Positions 1 to 6,052 of a stretch of DNA of 7,185 bases are shown in pieces (the first letter of the stretch is position 1; the number at the start of each line of letters is the position of its first letter). Below the pieces are notes generated by a model that saw nothing but the letters and a program-made list of their open reading frames with translations, was not told the origin of the DNA and ran no database searches. The stretch spans positions 1 to 7,185 of the forward strand of contig JANWWX010000065.1 in assembly GCA_025057195.1 (NCBI GenBank), given 5' to 3'. A program made the position numbers and the translations under genes. This DNA comes from Leptospiraceae bacterium. GTDB taxonomy: Bacteria; Spirochaetota; Leptospiria; Turneriellales; Turneriellaceae.

Positions 1-2
1 TT

Positions 3-275
3 GTCTATCGCTATAACCGTAACCACCGGCTGTGGCACGACTACATTTGCTACCAACTGTGCTTGAGCCCCGTTGCCGAATCTATACCTGAAGAACTCGT
101 GGTGCTGCGCAAATTGAGGCTTGAGTTTGGTTTGCCAGTGCGTTCTATCATTAGCATCGGGCCTTTTTTGCGCAGCCGACAACGGGTTCGGACACAGCGC
201 GAGCCGCAAGAGACCCGTGGAGCAAATGCGCCAACCGCAGACAAAAACCAAGAATCCACGCAAGGAGCCTCTTGA
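3..275 (+). CDS. C-terminal end of an unrecognised upstream protein (partial)
   Basis: A reading frame is open from base 3, at the window edge, to a TGA at 273-275, giving about 90 residues. A TTG at 63 could serve as a start. However, the frame stays open upstream of it with protein-like content rich in Tyr, Arg and His, so I read this as the 3' end of a longer gene. The visible part has a mixed hydrophobic and basic core (PEELVVLRKL, then GLPVRSIISIGPFLRSR). It ends in a roughly 30-residue polar tail rich in Gln, Glu, Thr and Asn that looks disordered. I do not recognise a family. It ends only 2 bases before the STAS-like gene and runs in the same direction, so it is probably in the same transcript and may itself be motility or chemotaxis related. 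That functional link is inference from position only. Confidence 0.55.
   Translation, partial: VYRYNRNHRLWHDYICYQLCLSPVAESIPEELVVLRKLRLEFGLPVRSIISIGPFLRSRQRVRTQREPQETRGANAPTADKNQESTQGAS
262..267 (+). promoter_or_regulatory. Ribosome binding site for the STAS-like gene
   Basis: AAGGAG lies 10 bases before the ATG at 278 and only 4 before a TTG at 272. The ATG is favoured by codon type, although the spacing is slightly long. The site is inside the coding sequence of the upstream gene. Confidence 0.5.
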
Positions 276-277
276 GC

Positions 278-589
278 ATGGACTTCTTCCGTAGCCGAAA
301 AGGTGTATTGTTAAAACTGGATGCCAAAGATTTTTCAAAACCACCGCAGGCGGTATGGGCTGAACTACTTTCTGCTATTGGAGAGCAAAAGCCAACACAG
401 GTGACATTGCAAATCCACGATGACGAAACTTTGCCACTGCCGCTGGCCGGAGTACTGGCGGCATTGGGACAAAAATTAAATAAGGAGGCTGTCGCGGTAG
501 AGTTTAAGGCGCGAAAAGAAACTTTACAAACTTTGGCTGCTCTTCACTTACTACCTGCAGCCTGGAGTGACCAGGACAAGAAAGCATGA
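278..589 (+). CDS. Small STAS-like protein, possible CheS-like CheA partner
   Basis: A 103-residue soluble protein. From about residue 35 the pattern is a beta strand (QVTLQI), a helix (LAGVLAALGQKLNKE), a second strand (AVAVEF) and a last helix (ETLQTLAALHLL), which is the order of a STAS domain. The usual Asp-Ser phosphorylation loop of anti-sigma antagonists is not visible; that stretch reads DDETLPLPLAG, so a phospho-switch of the SpoIIAA type is unlikely. Its stop overlaps the cheA start as ATGA (586-589), which implies translational coupling and near-equal amounts with the CheA N-terminus. From family knowledge, Sinorhizobium meliloti has a small CheS encoded near cheA that binds CheA and speeds CheY1 dephosphorylation; a similar role is inferred here only from size, fold pattern and position. 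A TTG at 272 would add two residues. The STAS assignment rests on fold pattern, not on a clear motif. Confidence 0.7.
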   Translation: MDFFRSRKGVLLKLDAKDFSKPPQAVWAELLSAIGEQKPTQVTLQIHDDETLPLPLAGVLAALGQKLNKEAVAVEFKARKETLQTLAALHLLPAAWSDQDKKA

Positions 590-975
590 CTGCTGAACTG
601 CAAGAGGTGCACCAGTCGTTTGTCCATACCTCACAAGAACTCCTGGAGCGTTGCGAGGTATTGCTTTTAGGGCTGGAGCAAGGCTATCAGCAGGACAATT
701 TATCGGAACTCTTACGCCACATCCACACCATCAAAGGCAACTCAAGTATTTTTGGTTATAGCAGCATCATGGAGCTCTGCCATGCCTTTGAGGGTTTCCT
801 GGCCCAGGTCCAAAAATGGCAAGAGCCATTGGGTACGCAAAAAGTGGACTTAGGACTCACCGTGATTGACTGTCTTCGCCAGCAAATCACCCAGCCTTCC
901 GCTGGCGATGGAGAGGAAGTCGCCCGGCTTAAGCGCCAACTAACGCAGGTTCATACCCCCCCCCCCCCCCGATAA
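586..975 (+). CDS. cheA: CheA P1 (Hpt) segment as read from the given sequence
   Basis: This is the product predicted if the 15-C tract is read as written: 129 residues ending HTPPPPR and then TAA. It contains one complete histidine phosphotransfer domain. The HIHTIKGNSS motif at residues 45-54 holds the phospho-accepting His47, followed by GY and by the HAFEGFLAQVQ helix that normally packs against it. A free P1 of this size is a plausible stable protein, and P1 supplied separately can be phosphorylated by other CheA dimers in well-studied systems. It lacks the kinase, dimerisation and coupling domains, so alone it would only relay phosphate. The last codon before the stop, CGA, and the stop itself lie directly after the C run. 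Confidence 0.75.
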   Translation: MTAELQEVHQSFVHTSQELLERCEVLLLGLEQGYQQDNLSELLRHIHTIKGNSSIFGYSSIMELCHAFEGFLAQVQKWQEPLGTQKVDLGLTVIDCLRQQITQPSAGDGEEVARLKRQLTQVHTPPPPR

Positions 976-2977
976 ACCCAGTAGGGTATATTCGCTGCGT
1001 GGCCAGCTCCGCTTACCACAAAAATACCTAGAAATAGCCCGCAAAAGTGGCAGGTACCTTTGGTTCGTCCTCATTGATGTAGTCGCACAGCCAAGTTTAC
1101 CTCTCGAGAAATTCCATGCGTTCTTGAAACAACTGCACAAAAAAGCTGAGCTATTATCGTGGGGTATTTTTCGGCACCGGCAACTGGATACCCAGCTCGT
1201 CCCTCCAGCATTGCCTTATTATTTGGTCCTGCACACGGCTGAACATCCGAACACACTGCTTGCACCGATGCAACTTTGCGCATTTTTTACCTACTGTGCA
1301 TACCGACCTGTTCAAGAGGGAGGCCAAGCACCAGCCAAACCCACCCACGAAATGCCACCAGTCGAAACCACCCTTAAAATTGGCGTCACGCTGCTCGATG
1401 GCTTAATTGATACCACTGGAGAAATTGTCTTAGTTCGCAACGCGCTGCTACGGCACTCCGAAACACTCAAGGATGCTACTCTCAGCTCCTTGGCAAAGAA
1501 ATTGGATTATCTCATCACAGATTTGCAGGATAAAGTAATGAAGACGCGCCTGCAAAAATTAGGGACTTTGTTCCAGCGCTTAGTCAGGGCCGTGCGTGAG
1601 GCCGCGCAGTTGACAGGAAAACAGGTCGATTTCCAAACAGAGGGTGCGGAACACGAAATCGACAAATCAATTTTAGATGAACTTGCTGACCCACTCATCC
1701 ATCTTGTGCGCAATGCCGTGGACCATGGCATTGAACCCCCAGAAGAACGCCAAAAAACAGGCAAACCAATGATTGGCAAAATTCGGGTCCAAGCCAACAT
1801 GCGCGAGGGCAATGTCGTTGTGCAAATTTCTGATGATGGCAGGGGGTTAGATCCAGAAAAAATCCGCCAAACCGCGATCCGTAAAGGCCTTTTGAGTGTG
1901 GAGAGGGCAGCCCAGCTTGCTCCAGAAGAAGTAACAGAACTGGTTTTTTTACCAGGATTCAGCACCAAAGAAGAAGCAACCACCTTATCTGGACGAGGCG
2001 TCGGTATGGATGTCGTGCGTACGAATATACGAAAACTGGGTGGCACCATCGAAATTAGTAGCACGCCTGGCCACGGCACTATCGTGCGGATTAGCCTGCC
2101 ACAGACTTTGGCAATCCTAACCTGTCTTGCTTTGGGTGTTGATGGCTTAAGATTCGTGATCCCACGGCAAAATATTGCGGAAGTTTTACCAATTAACCCA
2201 GAGCGTTTGCACAGCATCAATGGCAAGCTAACGTATGAATTGCGAGGACGGCATCTGCCGCTGGTGGGGGCGCAGGAGATTTTTGGTTTCAAAGCCACAG
2301 AACCCAAGTTTATAGTTGTGGTGAAAACGGAAAAATACCACTATGGTTTGGTTGTGGAAGCAGTGATGGACACTGAGGAGGTGGTAGTCAAGCCCATACC
2401 GCGCTTTTCCGAATCCCAGCAGCTTTTTTCGGGTGCAGCCATCATGGGCGATGGTAGTGTTGCCCCGATCTTGGACGTTTCGCTAGCAGCACGTTTTACC
2501 GGCCTGCAGCAAAGCCACCAACAAATCGAGCGAACAACGGAAGTCGGCCAAACCCAAGTCCAAAAGTACCTACTCGTGCGGATTGGCCAGCACCATGTGG
2601 CAATACCGGCTAGCGCCATGCCGCGCTTGGAAAAGGTATCCCCAGAGCAGTTTTGCCAGTTGCCTGGCAGGAAGACTTTGAACTACAACGGCACCATCAT
2701 TCCCGTTATTGAGACTACTTTTTCAACATCAGAACAAGTCCACACAAACCAGCGCAGCATTGTGGTGTTACTGCGCCATAGCGACAAGCTGTATGCGCTG
2801 CCAGTTGATCAGGTACTGGAACTAACAAACATAGAATCAGATCTACGCCGTGAAGAAAGCGACCCCCCTGAAATTGCCGGGTATACCATCTGGCAGAGAG
2901 AAACCGTCGTGGTCCTCGACACCAAACAAATACTGCACACCGCTGCCTTGCCTGATTATAGCAGGAAACATGGCTGA
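586..2977 (+). CDS. cheA: Chemotaxis histidine kinase CheA, frame broken by a 15-C tract
   Basis: The whole cheA locus. As drawn, the frame from the ATG at 586 stops at 973-975, just after a run of 15 C (956-970). The frame one base further on is then open from 971 to the TGA at 2975-2977. With 14 C (or 11, or 17) the two join into one protein of about 796 residues. In that numbering: P1/Hpt at 1-110 with phospho-accepting His47; a Pro-rich linker near 124-128; a P2-like region near 130-240; P3 dimerisation near 263-329; P4 ATPase near 339-507; a P5 CheW-like domain near 510-639; and a second CheW-like domain near 656-784. CheA autophosphorylates under receptor control and passes phosphate to CheY and CheB. 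AGGA at 573-576 is a plausible ribosome binding site 9 bases before the ATG. Every catalytic box is intact, which argues against a decayed pseudogene. Phase variation, frameshifting and a homopolymer sequencing error all remain possible. Confidence 0.9.
956..970 (+). repeat. Homopolymeric tract of 15 C within cheA
   Basis: Fifteen consecutive C. The next longest C runs I noticed in the window are six (2863-2868 and 3720-3725). It encodes prolines in the linker between P1 and the rest of CheA, so a change of three C would only add or remove one Pro. A change of one or two switches the downstream frame. Tracts of this length are typical of slipped-strand phase-variation loci in several Gram-negative genera, and are also error-prone in sequencing. 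The given length is an out-of-frame (OFF) state. Confidence 0.9.
971..2977 (+). CDS. cheA: CheA kinase and coupling segment (P2-like, P3, P4, P5 and a second CheW domain)
   Basis: Open in the frame that starts right after the C run, with no start codon of its own at the boundary. The first candidates are a TTG at 1124 and an ATG at 1352, neither with a convincing ribosome binding site. P4 shows the N box HLVRNAVDHGIE (from base 1700), the G1 box DDGRG, the LPGFST segment, the G2 box SGRGVGMDVV and the final GHGT, all canonical for CheA ATP binding. P3 carries the usual helical dimerisation pattern ending in KVMKTRLQ. P5 has the expected ELRGRHLPL strand-turn. A further CheW-like unit follows, in which the usual LRG...PVIDL reads NYNGTIIPVIE. 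The 3' end overlaps cheW by 8 bases. Starting at 1352 would give a 541-residue P3-P4-P5 protein resembling CheA forms that lack P1; whether it is made is unknown. Confidence 0.85.
   Translation, partial: DKPSRVYSLRGQLRLPQKYLEIARKSGRYLWFVLIDVVAQPSLPLEKFHAFLKQLHKKAELLSWGIFRHRQLDTQLVPPALPYYLVLHTAEHPNTLLAPMQLCAFFTYCAYRPVQEGGQAPAKPTHEMPPVETTLKIGVTLLDGLIDTTGEIVLVRNALLRHSETLKDATLSSLAKKLDYLITDLQDKVMKTRLQKLGTLFQRLVRAVREAAQLTGKQVDFQTEGAEHEIDKSILDELADPLIHLVRNAVDHGIEPPEERQKTGKPMIGKIRVQANMREGNVVVQISDDGRGLDPEKIRQTAIRKGLLSVERAAQLAPEEVTELVFLPGFSTKEEATTLSGRGVGMDVVRTNIRKLGGTIEISSTPGHGTIVRISLPQTLAILTCLALGVDGLRFVIPRQNIAEVLPINPERLHSINGKLTYELRGRHLPLVGAQEIFGFKATEPKFIVVVKTEKYHYGLVVEAVMDTEEVVVKPIPRFSESQQLFSGAAIMGDGSVAPILDVSLAARFTGLQQSHQQIERTTEVGQTQVQKYLLVRIGQHHVAIPASAMPRLEKVSPEQFCQLPGRKTLNYNGTIIPVIETTFSTSEQVHTNQRSIVVLLRHSDKLYALPVDQVLELTNIESDLRREESDPPEIAGYTIWQRETVVVLDTKQILHTAALPDYSRKHG
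976..987 (+). other. Small inverted repeat just after the C tract
   Basis: ACCC, loop AGTA, then GGGT: a four-base-pair stem beginning 6 bases after the C run. It is short and could be chance. It is noted because small structures after a slippery run can affect slippage, and because the GGG could instead pair with the upstream C run. Confidence 0.2.
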
Positions 2978-3407
2978 CCAATCGCAAGAATATATTGTTT
3001 GGAAAAGTGGTAGTCGGCACTTTGCGCTTGAGATCATCCATTGCCGGGAAATTTTCCGCGATATTCCGTTGACCCCGTTACCCCATGCCCCTGCATTTTT
3101 GTGTGGGTTAGCCAACGTCCGGGGCAGCGTCGTGGCGGCGGTGGATCTCGAAAGGCTTTTAGAAAAACAGCAAAAGAGAACTTATGCCGAAAGAGTAACC
3201 CTCGTTCGGCTGCGCAGCCCTGGCTACCCCGTTGCTGTTTTGGCCGATGAAATCTTGGACACACTCTTTGTCGCTGCACAACAGCTGGAAGACGTACCAG
3301 CAAATTTAGCCGAAGCTGAGGATAGCTGCCTGCGCAAAATTGCAAGAACTCCGCTTGGACTGGTTTTAATTCCAGATGTCGAAAAAATCGCGAAAAAAAT
3401 AAATTAA
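2970..3407 (+). CDS. cheW: Chemotaxis coupling protein CheW
   Basis: A 145-residue single-domain CheW, which links receptor tips to the P5 domain of CheA in the signalling array. Visible family features are an early strand with [13 protein letters not shown], the CREIF segment where CheW has its V.EI motif, the [15 protein letters not shown] stretch whose Arg corresponds to the conserved NLRG Arg, then [11 protein letters not shown]. After a variable loop come the second-half strands VTLVRL and [10 protein letters not shown]. The start at ATG 2970 is chosen because the family match begins directly after it; a longer frame from 2850 would add 40 residues that are only cheA read in another frame. 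The start overlaps the cheA stop by 8 bases, with a weak AGGA at 2963-2966, so translation is probably coupled to cheA. A frameshifted cheA could therefore also lower CheW output through premature termination upstream, which is inference. Confidence 0.9.
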   Translation: MADQSQEYIVWKSGSRHFALEIIHCREIFRDIPLTPLPHAPAFLCGLANVRGSVVAAVDLERLLEKQQKRTYAERVTLVRLRSPGYPVAVLADEILDTLFVAAQQLEDVPANLAEAEDSCLRKIARTPLGLVLIPDVEKIAKKIN

Positions 3408-3411
3408 AATT

Positions 3412-3417
3412 AGGAGG
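3412..3417 (+). promoter_or_regulatory. Strong ribosome binding site for the chemoreceptor
   Basis: AGGAGG lies 4 bases before the ATG at 3422, in the 14-base gap after cheW. It is the best Shine-Dalgarno match in the window. It suggests that the receptor is translated independently and more strongly than its neighbours. Confidence 0.75.
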
Positions 3418-3421
3418 AAAC

Positions 3422-5002
3422 ATGCGTATCAACCAACCAGTGACGAACAAAGAAAAAATGATACCCCAAGGAGCAACGCTGGTATCCAAAACCGACCCCA
3501 AGGGAATTATCACATACGCGAGCAAAGACTTCAGCGACATCTCCGAATACGAAAACGCGGCGATGCTCGGTGAACCACACAACATTGTTCGTCACCCAGA
3601 TATGCCGCAGGCGGCGTTTGCCGATTTGTGGGATCGCATCCGCAGTGGCAGGCCTTGGCGTGGCCTGGTTAAAAACCGCGCTCGTTCGGGGGACCACTAC
3701 TGGGTGGATGCACAGGTCGCCCCCCAGTATAAAAATGGCAGGCTCGTTGGGTTCATGTCCGTGCGCCGTCCGCCGCTCAGGGCTGATGTGGAAAAGGCGG
3801 AGGAGTTGTATGCAAGACTCAACAAATTGGGAAAAAAAGCGAGCCTGGACCCACGGAGTAAATTGCACAAGTTTTTCAATCGCATCCCGATCCGCTATCG
3901 TCTGGGCTTTTTGCTCATAGGCTCTGTTGCAACTGCAGTCTTGCCATTGGTGCTCTATCTTTTGGGCAATACCACGTGGCTTTTGGTCAGCAGTGTGATC
4001 GTGATTAACGCACTGAATTTCCCCGTGCTCCTTTGGACACGACACGTACTCATTAAGCAGCTGCGACTAGCCAACCAGGCTCTGCGTGAGATGGGTGAGG
4101 GCGATTTTACCAAGCCCCTCGACGTCCGCGACGACAGTGAAATGGGTCGTCTTTTAGAATCTATCCAGATCATGAATACCAACATCTCTGGTTTGATCTT
4201 CCAAATGACCGAAACTGGCAAGGACCTCAATACCCAAGCTAAAACGCTTGCTGAATCAAGCCAAAGCCTTTCTTCAGCCATCGAGCAGGTTTCGCAGCAG
4301 ACAAACACCATCTCATCTGCAGCCACCCAAATGGATCAAAATCTGCAGGTTATTTCTAGTTCCGTTGAGGAGATGTCCATTTCGATCGGGGAGGTGGCAG
4401 CAAAAGCATCCGAGAGTGCGCGGGTAGCCAAAGAGGCTTCGGAAATCGCGGGCAATGCACAAACCTTAGTGCGTGAACTCAGCTCGGCGGCAGAAAACAT
4501 AGGCCAGATCATCGGCATTATCAGCAAAATTGCTGAGCAAACTAACATGCTCGCACTCAATGCTGCGATCGAGGCTGCTGGTGCCGGGGAGGCTGGTAAA
4601 GGCTTTGCTGTCGTTGCTTCCGAAGTCAAGGAACTGGCCAGACAGACCACTGCTTCAGCAGAGGATATCAAGAGGCAGATCCAGTCCATGCAAAAGAGCA
4701 CCGAAACGACAATTGTAGCTATCAACAGCATCACGGAAATTATCCAACGTGTCAATGAAGGTAACTCCAGCATTGCCTCCGCTGTGGAGGAACAATCCAT
4801 GACCACACGCGAGATTGCGCGCAATGTCAGCGAAATATCTGGAGCTTCCGCAGAGATTAGCAGAAATATCGCGAGCATAAGCCAGGCAGTCACCGAAAGC
4901 GCCAACGATGCGCAAAAGCTGTCGCGACTTTCGGCGGAACTTAAAAAGCTATCGGACTTTTTGAGTAACGTGGTCCAAGAGTTCAAAGTTATTAAAACAT
5001 GA
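3422..5002 (+). CDS. Aer-type PAS-HAMP methyl-accepting chemotaxis protein
   Basis: A 526-residue receptor organised like E. coli Aer. A cytoplasmic PAS domain spans about 18-118. Two membrane helices follow (about 161-181 and 185-205) with only a few residues between them, so there is no periplasmic sensor. Next come a HAMP region (about 207-260, with EMGEGDF and DDSEMGRL) and a long coiled-coil signalling domain to the end. The PAS core VRHPDMP has Arg57, His58 and Asp60, plus Trp79, at the same positions as E. coli Aer residues tied to FAD binding, so redox or energy sensing is the likely role. The hairpin tip is at about 369-400 ([21 protein letters not shown]). Likely methylation-type Glu pairs occur at 316-317 and 456-457, nearly symmetric about the tip. 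Gly387 stands where many receptors have Arg. There is no C-terminal NWETF-type tether; the end is FKVIKT. The ligand or cofactor is inferred from homology. Confidence 0.92.
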   Translation: MRINQPVTNKEKMIPQGATLVSKTDPKGIITYASKDFSDISEYENAAMLGEPHNIVRHPDMPQAAFADLWDRIRSGRPWRGLVKNRARSGDHYWVDAQVAPQYKNGRLVGFMSVRRPPLRADVEKAEELYARLNKLGKKASLDPRSKLHKFFNRIPIRYRLGFLLIGSVATAVLPLVLYLLGNTTWLLVSSVIVINALNFPVLLWTRHVLIKQLRLANQALREMGEGDFTKPLDVRDDSEMGRLLESIQIMNTNISGLIFQMTETGKDLNTQAKTLAESSQSLSSAIEQVSQQTNTISSAATQMDQNLQVISSSVEEMSISIGEVAAKASESARVAKEASEIAGNAQTLVRELSSAAENIGQIIGIISKIAEQTNMLALNAAIEAAGAGEAGKGFAVVASEVKELARQTTASAEDIKRQIQSMQKSTETTIVAINSITEIIQRVNEGNSSIASAVEEQSMTTREIARNVSEISGASAEISRNIASISQAVTESANDAQKLSRLSAELKKLSDFLSNVVQEFKVIKT

Positions 5003-5005
5003 CAC

Positions 5006-6052
5006 ATGAAAACCGGTGTTTTAATTGTCGATGACTCGGAGGTCTATCGCAATTTTTTACGACAGCTTGTGTCTTCTCTTCCCGGCGTCGAGGTAGTCTC
5101 TGTGGCATCTAGTGCTAAGCTGGCATTACCCCGAATCAAATACTACCAACCAAACATTGTGCTTTTAGATTATAACATGCCAGAAATGGATGGCCTTGCT
5201 GCGATTCCGGAAATCAAAAAAATCTCACCGCAAAGTCGGATCATCATGCTCAGCGCATACAGCGATCAGGCGGCTGCCTTGACCGTGCAGGCATTGGCGC
5301 GCGGAGCCGATGATTTCATCGCTAAACCAAATGGTTTGTTCGAGCAATCTGCGCAGAAATTGCAGCAAGAACTGCAAGCACGTATCAAGGTATTCGCCGA
5401 AAAGCATTCGGATACCAATTCTCTGGCTTCTCGACAAAGCCTCCTCAAAAGAGACTCCTTGCATACTGCGTTGCGTTACTGCCTGATTGGTATTTCCACA
5501 GGTGGGCCGGTCGCGCTCCGCCACCTGCTGCAGCAGTTGCCAGCTACCCTCGGTGGCAGTATTTTGGTCGTCCAACACATGCCACCGCTCTTTACGGCGC
5601 AGCTTGCAGCAAGCCTCAACAGCGAAAGCCCGCTTACGGTTGTCGAGGCACAAAATGGCATGCTGGTTGAACCGGCGACAGTCTATATTGCGCCCGGTGG
5701 CAAACATATGCTGCTTGAACCGGAAGGCAAAGGAGCCAAAGTCCGGATCGTTGATGGCCACCCTGATGAACTGTGCAAGCCATCGGCTAATGTGTTATTC
5801 CAATCCGCGGCGGGATTCTGTGCCAAAGAGACACTGGCTATTTTGATGACAGGCATGGGAGAGGATGGATATCTGGGAATGAAAGAATTGCACAGCAAAG
5901 GTGCCTATCTCATGGCACAGTCCGCCGAGGATTGTGTGGTTTTCGGGATGCCAGCGCGGCCAATCCGTGAAGGACTGGTACACGAAATCCATCCCGTCAA
6001 TGGGCTTGCCAAAAAAATTGCGGAATACTTGTCCAGTGACAAAAATTTTTGA
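5006..6052 (+). CDS. cheB: Chemotaxis protein-glutamate methylesterase/deamidase CheB
   Basis: A 348-residue CheB, which removes methyl groups from receptor glutamates when phosphorylated by CheA. The receiver domain (about 1-120) has the acidic pair Asp9 and Asp10, phospho-acceptor Asp55 in VLLDYNMPEMDG, Ser83 at the switch position and Lys107 in IAKPNG. After a linker of about 35 residues the esterase domain starts near 157. Its catalytic triad is visible: Ser164 in GISTGGP, His191 in VVQHMPPLFT and Asp287 in MTGMGEDG. All key residues are present, so the enzyme should be active. The ATG is 3 bases after the receptor stop, with no clear Shine-Dalgarno sequence, which suggests coupling to translation of the receptor. 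Its substrate is presumably the adjacent receptor and other receptors of the same cell. Confidence 0.95.
   Translation: MKTGVLIVDDSEVYRNFLRQLVSSLPGVEVVSVASSAKLALPRIKYYQPNIVLLDYNMPEMDGLAAIPEIKKISPQSRIIMLSAYSDQAAALTVQALARGADDFIAKPNGLFEQSAQKLQQELQARIKVFAEKHSDTNSLASRQSLLKRDSLHTALRYCLIGISTGGPVALRHLLQQLPATLGGSILVVQHMPPLFTAQLAASLNSESPLTVVEAQNGMLVEPATVYIAPGGKHMLLEPEGKGAKVRIVDGHPDELCKPSANVLFQSAAGFCAKETLAILMTGMGEDGYLGMKELHSKGAYLMAQSAEDCVVFGMPARPIREGLVHEIHPVNGLAKKIAEYLSSDKNF

Noticed and set aside
1507..2307. 266-residue open frame on the minus strand
   Set aside because: It lies wholly opposite the CheA kinase domains, which have clear conserved motifs; its translation is Ser-, Arg- and Trp-rich with no recognisable domain.
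2850..2969. Longer N-terminus for cheW
   Set aside because: The extra 40 residues are cheA sequence in another frame, and the CheW match begins at the ATG at 2970.
586..2977. Calling cheA a decayed pseudogene
   Set aside because: There is only one disruption, it lies in a homopolymer prone to length change or misreading, and every downstream catalytic motif is intact.
3401..3421. Terminator or promoter between cheW and the receptor
   Set aside because: The gap is only 14 bases, with no inverted repeat or U-run; it holds just a ribosome binding site.
3410..4045. 211-residue open frame on the minus strand
   Set aside because: It is opposite the PAS and membrane part of the receptor and shows no family features.
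4336..5007. 223-residue open frame on the minus strand
   Set aside because: It is the antisense of the repetitive receptor coiled coil; the Ala/Ser/Leu-rich translation is a composition effect.
5487..5846. 119-residue open frame on the plus strand inside cheB
   Set aside because: It is out of frame with the intact cheB esterase domain and has no recognisable features.
5901..6035. Longer N-terminus for cheR
   Set aside because: It overlaps the cheB esterase domain by about 150 bases and lacks CheR similarity before residue 46.
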